The notes under the pieces: model-generated
Databases searched by the model: none
Seen by the model: only the letters and a program-made list of their open reading frames with translations
Told to the model about the DNA's origin: nothing
Made by a program: the position numbers and the translations under genes
From: Salinibacterium sp. dk2585
GTDB taxonomy: Bacteria; Actinomycetota; Actinomycetes; Actinomycetales; Microbacteriaceae
Length of the DNA stretch: 64,000 nucleotides
Assembly: GCF_008001035.1 (NCBI RefSeq)
Contig: NZ_CP042856.1
Coordinates: 124,001-188,000 of the forward strand
Direction: 5' to 3'
Shown here: positions 17,901 to 25,848 of the stretch, piece by piece
Layout of the letters: each line of letters starts with the position of its first letter
Numbering within the stretch: position 1 is the first letter of the stretch

Positions 17901-18195
17901 CGCGTACGACGATGTTCGCGCCGGGACCGCCAGCGCCTGCGCGTCCGGCATTACCGCCGTCACCGCCGCGAAGGCCCACATAGACGACATCGACGCCGGC
18001 CGGGACGATCCAGTCGGTGCCGCTCGGGTTCGTGAACACGACCTCGCGCTGGTCATCGCTGAAGCCGGCGGGGGCCGCGGATGCGGGCGTCGCCACGCCA
18101 AGGACGAGCCCCGTCGAGACGAGAGCGGTTGCGAGCGTCATTGCCGCGGCGCTGCTCAGGGCGCGCCGACGGCGGGAGGGGAGAAGTCGGGTCAT
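14908..18195 (-). CDS. Large LPxTG-anchored, glycine-rich surface protein
   Basis: This is a 1095-residue exported protein. An N-terminal signal peptide ends near ATPASAAP. A glycine-rich domain of about 230 residues opens with NPSGTDWIVPAGVDVVYVGL and contains several runs of glycine. Beta-sandwich repeats resembling bacterial Ig-like modules follow (segments such as TYATSDASVATVSASGALTA are Big2-like, and the VTITADDEVKEVGAPDPSLD type is MBG-like). A sortase signal, LPVTG, closes the protein with a hydrophobic helix and a KRRA tail. It should be covalently attached to the cell wall, possibly as an adhesin. It is divergent from a related gene with the same plan. No sortase gene is in the window. 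Confidence 0.88.
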   Translation of the reverse strand: MTRLLPSRRRRALSSAAAMTLATALVSTGLVLGVATPASAAPAGFSDDQREVVFTNPSGTDWIVPAGVDVVYVGLRGGDGGNAGRAGAGGPGANIVVRVDVAAGDILTLHAGLSGNGRTGGSGYRPGSNGGKGSLDGKDGGGGGGAAALLVNGALAAVAGGGGGAGGGGGKGIGHGEGGSGGSPVGPFEHGENGKGSNPGAGAGGFRVYGMLEHGTDAENGSAGGGGGGGGGGWPWSGVGGGGADRSWRAISNSGGGGGSFGASWVSSSLPGVTHVNDVGTAPASFADYRGPIAAKNTVRVVIPEATAVTMTAPETLGVNGSPVIRFQPQVATGPRAGTLVSGTIRVAVDGVTVGTYSTADAFWTSGWGYAVYTLDPPMPTLARGTHTITAEFTSGTPGKSYGYPEERSTATTTIRVMPRITGSVAITGDPHVGVTLSADTSGITSPAPLGTLAHQWYRDADPIPGATGARYVVTTADQARDLRVAVSASAYAEWLQSPPVVVQVATTLTLATNATGPIPAAEDVTVTATLGSPALPPSGSNIELRVDGTAVASDTIRNGVSTFTLTGLGVGTHTLVARYAGDAVNQPVESAPVTVTVALQEQSITLGGVPIEIEVGETAQLWVSGGSGTGAVTYATSDASVATVSASGALTAHAVGPVTVTATMAADGRYDAATSSASTTVVPDDGITPTPIDLSTATAELAGPGPFVYNGSPIRPGIASVTLPDSTVLQPGDYVVDYGTNTTVADGGSVTITGQRAYTGSLVVRFAIDPLAVTITADDEVKEVGAPDPSLDWDATPAILPGDALTGALTHAGIEVGTYPITQGTLDLSNPNYAFTFVPGTMTIVPTADVREVWARILALPNPIATRADADDVADVTNAYARLTLAERGHLPSPVVAALETAQSQAGAVNRSDANVEASSGELAANWNLRLVVTPRTVDGSPEVVRDILAKLKPDNRVPLALYDLDFIDTLTGDPWHPTNPVTVTFTSLSLADWKQIGVIHELADGTLERIAATVDGGSVRFTATSFSLYGVTAAGPVDPVDPVGPGDGDSDGDGDQDVLPVTGAVAAPAMATAAVLLILGGLALLVWRVKRRA

Positions 18196-18256
18196 CGGGG
18201 TAAGTCCTCGGAGTGGGGTGATGCGCGATATATAGCTTTAACTCTAATCTTGGACT

Positions 18257-21091
18257 GTGATCCAACTTTCTCGCTACTCCCGTGCCGCGCGTCGAGGCAC
18301 CCAGCCCCGCGCGGTGAAGCCTCGAACGCGACGCACGATCGCTCTCCTGACGGTGGCTGCGCTCGCGCTCACCGGTATCGGCATCCAGGCGCCAAGCCCT
18401 GCGCATGCCGCACCCGCACCCCAGCAGATCTTCGAGTTCGACAGTCCGAGCGGAACCGACTGGATCGTGCCTGCCGGCGTCACTGAGGTGCTCGTCGGAC
18501 TGCGCGGAGGGCGAGGCGGAATTGTCTCCAACGTCCTTGGCGGACGCGGCGCCGACTTCGCGGTGTTCATCCCGGTCACGGAGGGCGACCGGCTGACCGT
18601 CTATGCGGGCAAGGATGCCCACGGCAGCGGCGACGAGCGCAAAGGTGGTGCCGGATTCGTCAACGGAGGGGATGGCGGAAAAGGTAGCCTCGCCGGTGCC
18701 AACGGCGGCGGCGGAGGCGGTGCGGCGGCAGTCAGACTCAACGGCCGAATCATCGCGGTCGCCGGCGGCGGTGGTGGAGCAGGCGGATACACCGGCAATG
18801 CGGGGATGTCGATGACCCTCGCTGGCCTCCTGAGCATCTTGGGTGCCATCGGCGGCTACGCGGGCGAGGGCGACACGAGTGGCAAGTTCACCTACGTGAA
18901 GGGCGGTGAGGCCGGGGGTAGCGTCGCGGGGTCCTCCGACGGGCGCACGATCACGACGTATGCTCCCGGATCCGGCGAGGGCGCGCATCCGGGTGCCGTG
19001 GGCAAGAACGGCCTCGACGACTCAACCTTCCCCCGCTACATGAAGCACGGAGAGAGCTCGGGCTCGGCGGCCTCCAGCACAAACGGCGGTGGCGGAGGCG
19101 GTGGTGGCGGCGGCTGGCCGGCATCGGGCTCCGCCGGCGGTTCAGGGCGCAAGTTCCTCAGCTCCTCCGGCGGTTCCGGAGGTGGGGCCGGCGCGAGTTG
19201 GGTCATCGACTACATGGCCGGAGTCCGCATCGACAGGGATGCGCATCGTCCTGAAGACATGCACGACTACTTCGGACCGCTCGCGAACAGCGGAACCGTT
19301 CGCATCATGATCCCCATGAAGAGCACCACGTCGGTCAGTGCACCGTCGCAGGTCGAGGCGGGCGACAGCATCCCGCTCCGGGTTCGCACCGCCGACACCC
19401 GCACGCCCAACACGCCCCTCGACGGATGGGTGGACGTGTATGTCGACAACAAGCGGGTCGTCTGGGGCGGCACCGGGGGTGACCACACGTTCACGCTTCC
19501 GCCGCTCGACCCCGGCACCTACCAGGTGCGCGCCGATTTCAAGCCGAACGTCCCGCAGCGTGACTACAAGGAGCGCTCGACGTACTCCTCCGCGAGCACG
19601 ACCGTGACGGTGGTCGCGCCCACCCCGCCCGCGCCGCCGGGGCCGAGCGAAGTGGAGACGACCACGACCCTCGACATTGTCTCGACCCCGACGGTCTACG
19701 GCGACACCCTCACGGTCGGCGCGGCGGTCGAGCCCGGTGGTTCGGTCGACCTCACTGGTGAGCAGGTGACGATCGAGGTCAATGGCGCGACCGTGGGAAC
19801 GAGCCCCCTCAACTCTGCGGGCGGTGGCTCCTTCACCGCGACGGCACCCGTGACCTGGGCTCCGCAGGCGGGCACCCACGAGGTCGTCGCGCGCTTCGCC
19901 GGCGTGATCGACAGCGACCCGGGCACCACGGATGCGCTGCCCTCGGCAAGCGCGCCGGTCTCGTTCACGGTGGCCCAAGCGCCAACGACGACCATGATCA
20001 CCAGTGCACCGTCGAGCATCCGCGCGTTCGGTCAGGTGGATGTCATCGCCGAGGTCACCGCGACGCCGGCCGATGTCGACGGTCACGCCGTGCTGCTCGC
20101 CGACGGCTCGCCCCTCATGTACTCGCCGCTCGACGCCGACGGCGAGGTGCTGTTCGATGACGTCGTCATCCCGTGGGGCACCGAGGAGCTCACGGTCGCC
20201 TTCCTTGGCGATGCGAACGGCAACTTCGCCATGTCGACCTCGGCGGCGCATCCGCTCACCGTGACCGCGGTGGACACGATCACGACGCTGAGCGTCTCCT
20301 CCGCGGATGTGCGAGCGGATGAGCCGCTCACGATGACAGCGACGGTCACCAACGCGATGCTCGGCGTCGACGTCGACCCGCGCGGCATGATCGAGTTCGT
20401 CTTCGATGGCGAGGTCGTGCACAGCGTCCCGGCCGGCATGGACAGCGACCCGGACATCGATGACGGTGAGGCGCGCTTCGAGCTCGACGCAGACATGCTG
20501 CCGGTCGGTGCTCATGGCGTCACGGCCCGCTTCGTTCCGGCGCCCGGCTTCGGGGCATCCGCCTCGGCGCCGACGGCACTGGAGGTGCGCGGCATCACCA
20601 CGGCGCTCACCGCAACTGCGCCGACGGCGGTCGGCACGACGGCGGATCCTGCAACCCTTGAGGTGCGGGCCGCCGTTGCGTCAGGCCTGACAAGCCGCGC
20701 CGCGCCGGGAGACCCGATCGGAGGTCACGTCGAGGCCTACCTTGGCGGGAACCCGGCGGGTGACGCGTTCGAGATCGTCAACGGCGCGGGCACCGCCACC
20801 TTCTCCGGCCTGCCCGTCGGCACCCACCAGGTCATGCTGCGCTTCGTGCCCGAGGCGCCGACGATGCTCGCGAGTACCGCCATCGTGACGGTCACCGTGA
20901 CCGAGGCAGCCGGCGGCCCCGGCGGTGGCGGGGCGGCCGACACCGAGAGCGCCCCCCTCCCGACGACCGGGAGTGACCCGTCAGGCGCCCTGCTGCTCGC
21001 CCTCAGTCTGCTCGTGGGCGCGGGGGTGATGTTCACGGCCGTGCGGTTCCGCCGCGCTGCGACCACTCGCGGGGGCATAGTCGAAGCGTGA
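18257..21091 (+). CDS. LPxTG-anchored, glycine-rich surface protein, divergent paralogue
   Basis: This 944-residue exported protein has the same order of parts as its divergent neighbour. A signal peptide ends near SPAHAAP. A glycine-rich head begins DSPSGTDWIVPAGVTEVLVGL, with GGGGGGG runs up to about residue 320. At least four Ig-like repeats follow, each with strands such as VTIEVNGATVGTSPL and HEVVARFAGV. The C-terminal sortase motif LPTTG is followed by a hydrophobic helix and RFRR. The GTG start has no clear ribosome-binding site; TAATCT six bases upstream could be a -10 box giving a leaderless transcript. A wall-anchored adhesive or structural role is inferred. Confidence 0.87.
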   Translation: MIQLSRYSRAARRGTQPRAVKPRTRRTIALLTVAALALTGIGIQAPSPAHAAPAPQQIFEFDSPSGTDWIVPAGVTEVLVGLRGGRGGIVSNVLGGRGADFAVFIPVTEGDRLTVYAGKDAHGSGDERKGGAGFVNGGDGGKGSLAGANGGGGGGAAAVRLNGRIIAVAGGGGGAGGYTGNAGMSMTLAGLLSILGAIGGYAGEGDTSGKFTYVKGGEAGGSVAGSSDGRTITTYAPGSGEGAHPGAVGKNGLDDSTFPRYMKHGESSGSAASSTNGGGGGGGGGGWPASGSAGGSGRKFLSSSGGSGGGAGASWVIDYMAGVRIDRDAHRPEDMHDYFGPLANSGTVRIMIPMKSTTSVSAPSQVEAGDSIPLRVRTADTRTPNTPLDGWVDVYVDNKRVVWGGTGGDHTFTLPPLDPGTYQVRADFKPNVPQRDYKERSTYSSASTTVTVVAPTPPAPPGPSEVETTTTLDIVSTPTVYGDTLTVGAAVEPGGSVDLTGEQVTIEVNGATVGTSPLNSAGGGSFTATAPVTWAPQAGTHEVVARFAGVIDSDPGTTDALPSASAPVSFTVAQAPTTTMITSAPSSIRAFGQVDVIAEVTATPADVDGHAVLLADGSPLMYSPLDADGEVLFDDVVIPWGTEELTVAFLGDANGNFAMSTSAAHPLTVTAVDTITTLSVSSADVRADEPLTMTATVTNAMLGVDVDPRGMIEFVFDGEVVHSVPAGMDSDPDIDDGEARFELDADMLPVGAHGVTARFVPAPGFGASASAPTALEVRGITTALTATAPTAVGTTADPATLEVRAAVASGLTSRAAPGDPIGGHVEAYLGGNPAGDAFEIVNGAGTATFSGLPVGTHQVMLRFVPEAPTMLASTAIVTVTVTEAAGGPGGGGAADTESAPLPTTGSDPSGALLLALSLLVGAGVMFTAVRFRRAATTRGGIVEA

Positions 21092-21161
21092 CCGGGGCCG
21101 GCCATTGCGTGTCGGCCCCGGTCACGTATCGTGTGTACCTACGCGATCGAGGGAGGTCCAC

Positions 21162-21803
21162 ATGGCCGAAGGCCTGCGGGAGCGCAAGGTGCGCCTCACT
21201 CGACGACGGATAGAGAAAGCTGCCGTCGACTTCGCCTACGAGGGCGGCATCAAGAGTGTCACCGTCGAGCGGATCTGCGACGCGGCGATGGTCTCGCGCA
21301 GCACCTTCTTCAACTATTTCCCCTCGCTCGACCAGGCCATCTTCGGTCCGCCCCTCGAATACGATCCCGCCCTCACCGAGCGGCTGCTGACGACCCACAG
21401 CGACGACCTCGTGGTCGCCGCATCCCTGATCGTGACCGAATCAGTACGGGGCCAGACGGATGACGCCGTCACGCGACGGCGCCTCGCCCTGTTCGCCCGC
21501 GAACCGGGCACGACATCGGCGGTGTCCTGGGCCGCCCACGACAGCCGCGAGCGTCTCGTCGCCGTGATCGCCGCGTGGCTCGACGCCCACCCCGAACTGG
21601 CGCGCCTCCGCGACGACGACAGTGAGACGGAGGCGCGACTCATTGTGGCGATGTCGATCACGGTCGGCGACGAGGGAATCCGCGACCTGCAGGAGGTTGA
21701 CGGCGAGCTCATCATCGACCCGGCGCCGTACATCCGTGCGCGACGCCGCCTCGCGGCAGTGCTGCAGGACAGGCCGCCGCAGGGCCCCCGCCTGCCAGAC
21801 TGA
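21162..21803 (+). CDS. TetR-family transcriptional regulator
   Basis: This 213-residue protein has an N-terminal TetR helix-turn-helix: VERICDAAMVSRSTFFNYFP around residues 30-50, with the typical FNYFPS end. The all-helical ligand domain is not recognisably assigned. The ATG was chosen for its GGGAGG ribosome-binding site; an in-frame upstream start has none. It lies between a surface protein gene and a lipoprotein gene, with only four bases to the latter, so those two may be cotranscribed. Target and ligand are unknown. Confidence 0.88.
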   Translation: MAEGLRERKVRLTRRRIEKAAVDFAYEGGIKSVTVERICDAAMVSRSTFFNYFPSLDQAIFGPPLEYDPALTERLLTTHSDDLVVAASLIVTESVRGQTDDAVTRRRLALFAREPGTTSAVSWAAHDSRERLVAVIAAWLDAHPELARLRDDDSETEARLIVAMSITVGDEGIRDLQEVDGELIIDPAPYIRARRRLAAVLQDRPPQGPRLPD

Positions 21804-21807
21804 GGTC

Positions 21808-22269
21808 ATGAGCAAACTTCTGGTTGCGCTGCTCGCCGTGGTTCTCCTGTCGGGCTGCACTGCTGTCACCGACGGAGAAGACCCAGAAGCTGCGGCGGGT
21901 GAGGCCAGCTCGTCTCCCTCTGCGCATCCTGGCCCGACGCGCGAACCCGAGACGGAGGATGAGGCGGACGCAGGGGACGAGGCGGACTCGCCCATCATGC
22001 CCATCGACGGCGGCCCGAGGACGGGGGCGGCAGGCGTGGCGGAGTTCGACGGCGACATCGTCGCCTCCTACGTCGTCGCCGAGGGTGATGTGGCGATCGA
22101 GATCTCCCAGCGGTTCTCCGTCGAGCTCGATCAACTGGCGGATGCCGACGGCACCCGACTGGGCCGCTACCCGACCCTGTACGTGGGTGACATCATCCAC
22201 TTCGTCCCACAGCTCACCGGTCAGGACGCGAACTGCTTCTACCGATCGGCCTACTGCGGTCCCGAGTAG
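21808..22269 (+). CDS. Small lipoprotein with LysM-like C-terminus
   Basis: This 153-residue protein starts with a lipoprotein signal peptide ending in the lipobox LSGC (Cys17). An acidic, low-complexity linker rich in Glu, Asp and Pro follows (about residues 20-70). The C-terminal part (VASYVVAEGDVAIEISQRFS to YVGDIIHFVP) has the LysM pattern of a peptidoglycan-binding fold. It should be anchored in the membrane with its tail in the wall. The gene starts five bases after the TetR stop. Its function beyond wall binding is unknown. Confidence 0.78.
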   Translation: MSKLLVALLAVVLLSGCTAVTDGEDPEAAAGEASSSPSAHPGPTREPETEDEADAGDEADSPIMPIDGGPRTGAAGVAEFDGDIVASYVVAEGDVAIEISQRFSVELDQLADADGTRLGRYPTLYVGDIIHFVPQLTGQDANCFYRSAYCGPE

Positions 22270-22463
22270 ACAGAGGTTCGCCTGGTCGCAGGATGACAGG
22301 ATGCTGCCGCAAATGGTGTCGGTGATTATCCACCCTTGGACTGATCAACGTTCTTGAGACCTGAGGCTTCGGGACATCGCACGATGCTGCATCGACCGGT
22401 TGCGACGTGACCGCTCGTTGTGCTGGCGGCTCCGGCGTGACGGTCGGTGTATCACTCCGACTC
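22270..22463. other. Intergenic segment without a recognisable gene
   Basis: This 194-base stretch between the lipoprotein gene and the MerR gene looks less GC-biased than its surroundings. It contains no plausible start with a ribosome-binding site. An open frame crosses it on the minus strand but overlaps coding DNA at both ends and resembles no family I know. It may be the left edge of the transferred block that carries arsenic cluster 2, or a decayed mobile element. Confidence 0.35.
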
Positions 22464-22847
22464 CTACTGGTTACTAAGTAGATCCAAGAACTCGTCCGCC
22501 ATTTCAACTTGCCGCACCAGCTTCTCGCGTCGCTGCTTCGTCTCGTGGACGAAAGCAGCCAGACGCTCGCGGGTATTGGGTGATTCGGCGTCGCCAGACG
22601 CTTGCAATTGATCGATCACGCCGAGTAGCTCGTTCATCTCCTCCAGTGAAAACCCCAGGGGCTTCATCCTGCGGATCAGTAGGAGACGTTGGAGATCCCG
22701 ATTCGTGTACAGCCGGAAGCCTCCCTCGGAGCGGTCAGAAGCGCGCAGCAGGCCAATCTCGTCGTAGTGCCTGAGGGTGCGGAGTGAGAGCCCTGTCTTC
22801 TCCGCGACCTCGCCGATCTGCATCGTCTGCGACTCTTCGTATTCCAT
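22464..22847 (-). CDS. MerR-family transcriptional regulator
   Basis: This protein of about 127 residues has a MerR N-terminal domain: QIGEVAEKTGLSLRTLRHYD is the helix-turn-helix, followed by EIGLLRASDRSEGGFRLY, the wing. A long coiled coil for dimerisation covers about residues 80-120. No C-terminal cysteines suggest metal binding. Two starts are possible; ATG 22847 has GGAG very close, while ATG 22823 is the more conserved start for the family and has GAAGAG at good spacing. A palindrome of the MerR type lies just upstream, and the divergent SulP gene is the probable target. Confidence 0.85.
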   Translation of the reverse strand: MEYEESQTMQIGEVAEKTGLSLRTLRHYDEIGLLRASDRSEGGFRLYTNRDLQRLLLIRRMKPLGFSLEEMNELLGVIDQLQASGDAESPNTRERLAAFVHETKQRREKLVRQVEMADEFLDLLSNQ

Positions 22848-22879
22848 CTCTCCACTTTCGGTCCAGCACAATTCGCACT

Positions 22880-22899
22880 CTACCCTCACGTAAGGGTAG
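22880..22899. promoter_or_regulatory. MerR-type operator palindrome
   Basis: CTACCCT at 22880-22886 and AGGGTAG at 22893-22899 form a perfect inverted repeat with a six-base spacer. It lies between the divergent merR-like and SulP genes. The ACCCTCACGT half resembles known targets of the multidrug/thiopeptide MerR regulators. MerR proteins usually bind inside the spacer of their promoters; matching -35 and -10 boxes are not obvious here. Confidence 0.6.
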
Positions 22900-23043
22900 G
22901 GTTACACGAGTACGGTGTCCGTCGCTCGCCGTTGCCCATCCATTGTCGCCGCTCCCGCGAGCGTCCTGGCCCCGGCATCGAGGCACCCCCATTCACTTCC
23001 GCCCACACGGCGCTTTCGCTGCCGTGGCTTCCTGGAGACATCC

Positions 23044-24588
23044 ATGTCACAACCTGAACGACGCGCCGAGCGCGCGGCAACGAAAGCCGCTGAGCGTGCG
23101 CGGTACAAGCCAGAGCCCAGCGTATGGACTGCGCTGAAGTCACCGAAACTACTCACGCGAGAGGCGCTCGCCGGTCTTGTCGTCGCTATGGCGCTCATCC
23201 CCGAAGCGATTGCCTTTTCGATCATCGCCGGTGTCGATCCGCGGGTCGGGCTCTTCTCCTCGTTCGTAATGGCTGTGACCATTGCTTTTGTCGGTGGTCG
23301 TCCGGCGATGATCACAGCCGCTACGGGTGCCGTCGCTCTGGTCATCGCTCCGGTTGCGCGCGATTACGGCATGGATTACTTCATCGCGACGGTTATTCTC
23401 GCGGGCGTATTTCAGATCGTGCTGTCGCTGGTCGGCGTTGCAAAGCTCATGCGCTTCATACCGCGTAGCGTCATGGTGGGGTTCGTCAACGCGCTTGCGA
23501 TCCTCATCTTCACCTCTCAATTCCCGCAGTTGCTTGGCGTGCCGTGGCTCGTCTATCCGCTCGTCGCCGTGGGGATCGTCATCATGGTCCTGATGCCGCG
23601 CCTGACGAAGGTCGTCCCCGCGCCGCTCGTGGCGATCGTCCTGCTCACCGTCGCAACCGTCGTGCTGGCGATCAATGTGCCTACCATCGGCGACCAGGGC
23701 GACCTCCCTGAGAGCCTCCCCGAACTCTTCTTCCCCAACGTGCCTTTGACGTGGGAGACCTTCGCCATCATTGCGCCATTCGCGCTGGGCATGGCGATGG
23801 TCGGCATCCTCGAATCCCTCATGGCTGCCAAGATCGTCGACGAGGTAACCGACACGCACTCAAACAAGACCCGCGAAGGGTGGGGCCAGGGCGTCGCCAA
23901 CATCGCGTCCGGGTTCTTCGGGGGCATGGGCGGCTGCGCGATGATCGGCCAGACCATGATCAATGTCAAGGCCTCGGGCGCGCGCACCCGCATCTCCACC
24001 TTCCTCGCCGGCGTCTTCCTCCTCGTCCTCGTGCTTGGCTTCAGCGACGTGCTTGTCGTCGTGCCCATGGCCGCGCTCGTTGCCGTCATGATCATCGTCT
24101 CCGTGCTGACCTTCGACTGGCACAGCATCCGCCTCTCTACGTTGAAGCGGATGCCGAAGAGCGAGACCGCGGTCATGGTCTCGACGGTCATCGTCATCGT
24201 TGTGACGCACAACCTGGCGATCGGTGTCATCGTCGGTGTGCTCGTTGCCATGGTCGCGTTCGCCCGGCGGGTCGCGCACTTCGTCTCAGTGACTCGCACG
24301 CTTCCCGAGGGCGAAGCCGTGCCGACCGCCCACTACCGCGTGGTCGGGGAACTGTTCTTCGCGTCGAGCAACGACTTGACGACGCAGTTCGAATACACCG
24401 ATGACCCGGATCGCGTCATCATCGACATGACGGAGTCGCACATCTGGGATGCCTCGACCGTCGCCGCGCTCGACGCCATCGTCACCAAGTACCACGACCG
24501 CGGCAAGCGCGTGATCATTGAAGGGCTCAACACGGCGAGCCTCGACATCCACGGGCGCCTCGCCGGCAACCTCGGCGGCGGTCACTGA
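23044..24588 (+). CDS. SulP-family anion transporter with STAS domain
   Basis: This 514-residue membrane protein has about eleven to twelve helices in the SulP/SLC26 arrangement. It includes the N-terminal GLVVAMALIPEAIAFSIIAG signature, and a cytoplasmic STAS domain covers about residues 430-514 (VIIDMTESHIWDASTVAALD). SulP carriers move sulfate, bicarbonate or other small anions. The lack of an adjacent carbonic anhydrase or sulfate-assimilation gene leaves the substrate open. The ATG has GGAGA seven bases upstream; the frame stays open earlier but without similarity. It is divergent from the MerR regulator and probably controlled by it. Confidence 0.9.
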   Translation: MSQPERRAERAATKAAERARYKPEPSVWTALKSPKLLTREALAGLVVAMALIPEAIAFSIIAGVDPRVGLFSSFVMAVTIAFVGGRPAMITAATGAVALVIAPVARDYGMDYFIATVILAGVFQIVLSLVGVAKLMRFIPRSVMVGFVNALAILIFTSQFPQLLGVPWLVYPLVAVGIVIMVLMPRLTKVVPAPLVAIVLLTVATVVLAINVPTIGDQGDLPESLPELFFPNVPLTWETFAIIAPFALGMAMVGILESLMAAKIVDEVTDTHSNKTREGWGQGVANIASGFFGGMGGCAMIGQTMINVKASGARTRISTFLAGVFLLVLVLGFSDVLVVVPMAALVAVMIIVSVLTFDWHSIRLSTLKRMPKSETAVMVSTVIVIVVTHNLAIGVIVGVLVAMVAFARRVAHFVSVTRTLPEGEAVPTAHYRVVGELFFASSNDLTTQFEYTDDPDRVIIDMTESHIWDASTVAALDAIVTKYHDRGKRVIIEGLNTASLDIHGRLAGNLGGGH

Positions 24589-24741
24589 CCCGCGACCGAG
24601 CTTGTTCCCGCGCTCAGGTTTGCGAAGCCTATGCACCTGAACCGGCGGGCACCCGGTAACGCACAGCGAGATCTCACTGCTTGCATCCTGATTCGATGGG
24701 AGTCAATATAGACGCATGTCGAAGTGCCGGAAGTCGTAAGC

Positions 24742-25848
24742 GTGAGCACCTCATCCAGCATCGCGCCCGTCGCATCCGCTGCCCGGCGCATGTCGACCCT
24801 GGATCGTTGGTTGCCGCTCTGGATCGGCCTCGCGATGGTTGCGGGGCTCGTCCTGGGTCGTTTCGTGCCAGGCGTGTCGGACATTCTCGCTGGGCTCGAA
24901 GTCGGTGGGATATCCGTGCCCATTGGCCTCGGGCTGCTGGTGATGATGTACCCAGTGTTGGCGAAGGTCCGCTACGACAAAGTCGCTGCGGTCACGGGAG
25001 ACAAGAAGCTTCTTGTCTCCTCTCTCGTGTTGAACTGGGTCGCCGGGCCGGCGCTGATGTTCGCGCTCGCGTGGGTCTTGCTGCCCGACCTGCCTGAGTA
25101 CCGCACAGGGCTGATCATCGTCGGGCTCGCGCGGTGCATTGCCATGGTTGTCATCTGGAACGACCTCGCCTGTGGCGACCGTGAAGCTGCCGCGGTGCTG
25201 GTGGCAATCAACTCCGTCTTCCAAGTGCTCGCCTTCTCGGTGCTCGGCTGGTTCTACCTCACCGTGCTGCCCACCTGGCTTGGCCCCGACACCCAGGGAT
25301 TGGAGATCTCGATAACGGAGATCGCGCTCAACGTGCTGATCTTCCTCGGCGTACCCCTCGTCGCCGGATTCGCCTCCCGGTTCATCGGTGAGCGCCGCAA
25401 GGGACGCGACTGGTACGAGGAGAAGTTCGTGCCGAAGATCGGCCCCTGGGCGCTCTATGGCCTGCTGTTCACGATCGTGCTGCTCTTCGCCCTGCAGGGT
25501 GAGCAGGTCACGTCGAAGCCATGGGACGTCGCGCGCATCGCCCTCCCGCTGCTCGCCTACTTCGCCACCATGTGGTTCGTGGGGTTGCTCGCCGGAAAAG
25601 CCTTGGGCCTCGGCTACGCCCGCTCGTCTACCCTGGCCTTCACCGCAGCGGGCAACAACTTCGAGCTGGCCATCGCCGTCGCCATCGGAACATTCGGGGC
25701 GACATCCGGCCAGGCACTCGCCGGCGTCGTCGGCCCCCTGATCGAGGTTCCTGTGCTCGTGGGGCTCGTCTATGTGTCGCTTTGGCTCGCCCGCAAGTGG
25801 TTCAACACCGACCCGTACGCCCTGACCGAGACAGAGGTCCGAACATGA
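24742..25848 (+). CDS. acr3: ACR3-family arsenite efflux permease, copy 2
   Basis: This 368-residue arsenite exporter has the ACR3 cysteine signature VIWNDLACGDREAA and ten hydrophobic helices. It is a close paralogue of the permease in cluster 1, including the starting segment SAARRMSTLDRWLPLW. The GTG start at 24742 matches the position used by copy 1; an in-frame GTG lies six codons upstream. A seven-codon open frame (MSKCRKS) ends just before it. The following arsR-arsC fusion gene overlaps its stop (ATGA). Unlike cluster 1, no arsO-like gene precedes it. Confidence 0.94.
   Translation: MSTSSSIAPVASAARRMSTLDRWLPLWIGLAMVAGLVLGRFVPGVSDILAGLEVGGISVPIGLGLLVMMYPVLAKVRYDKVAAVTGDKKLLVSSLVLNWVAGPALMFALAWVLLPDLPEYRTGLIIVGLARCIAMVVIWNDLACGDREAAAVLVAINSVFQVLAFSVLGWFYLTVLPTWLGPDTQGLEISITEIALNVLIFLGVPLVAGFASRFIGERRKGRDWYEEKFVPKIGPWALYGLLFTIVLLFALQGEQVTSKPWDVARIALPLLAYFATMWFVGLLAGKALGLGYARSSTLAFTAAGNNFELAIAVAIGTFGATSGQALAGVVGPLIEVPVLVGLVYVSLWLARKWFNTDPYALTETEVRT

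Noticed and set aside
22214-22507. Minus-strand open frame across the gene-poor segment
   Set aside because: It overlaps the lipoprotein and MerR genes at its ends, lacks a ribosome-binding site and matches no family known to me.
24716-24739. Seven-codon open frame MSKCRKS before acr3 copy 2
   Set aside because: It is too short to support as a gene; it may be chance or a leader, and nothing in the sequence separates these.
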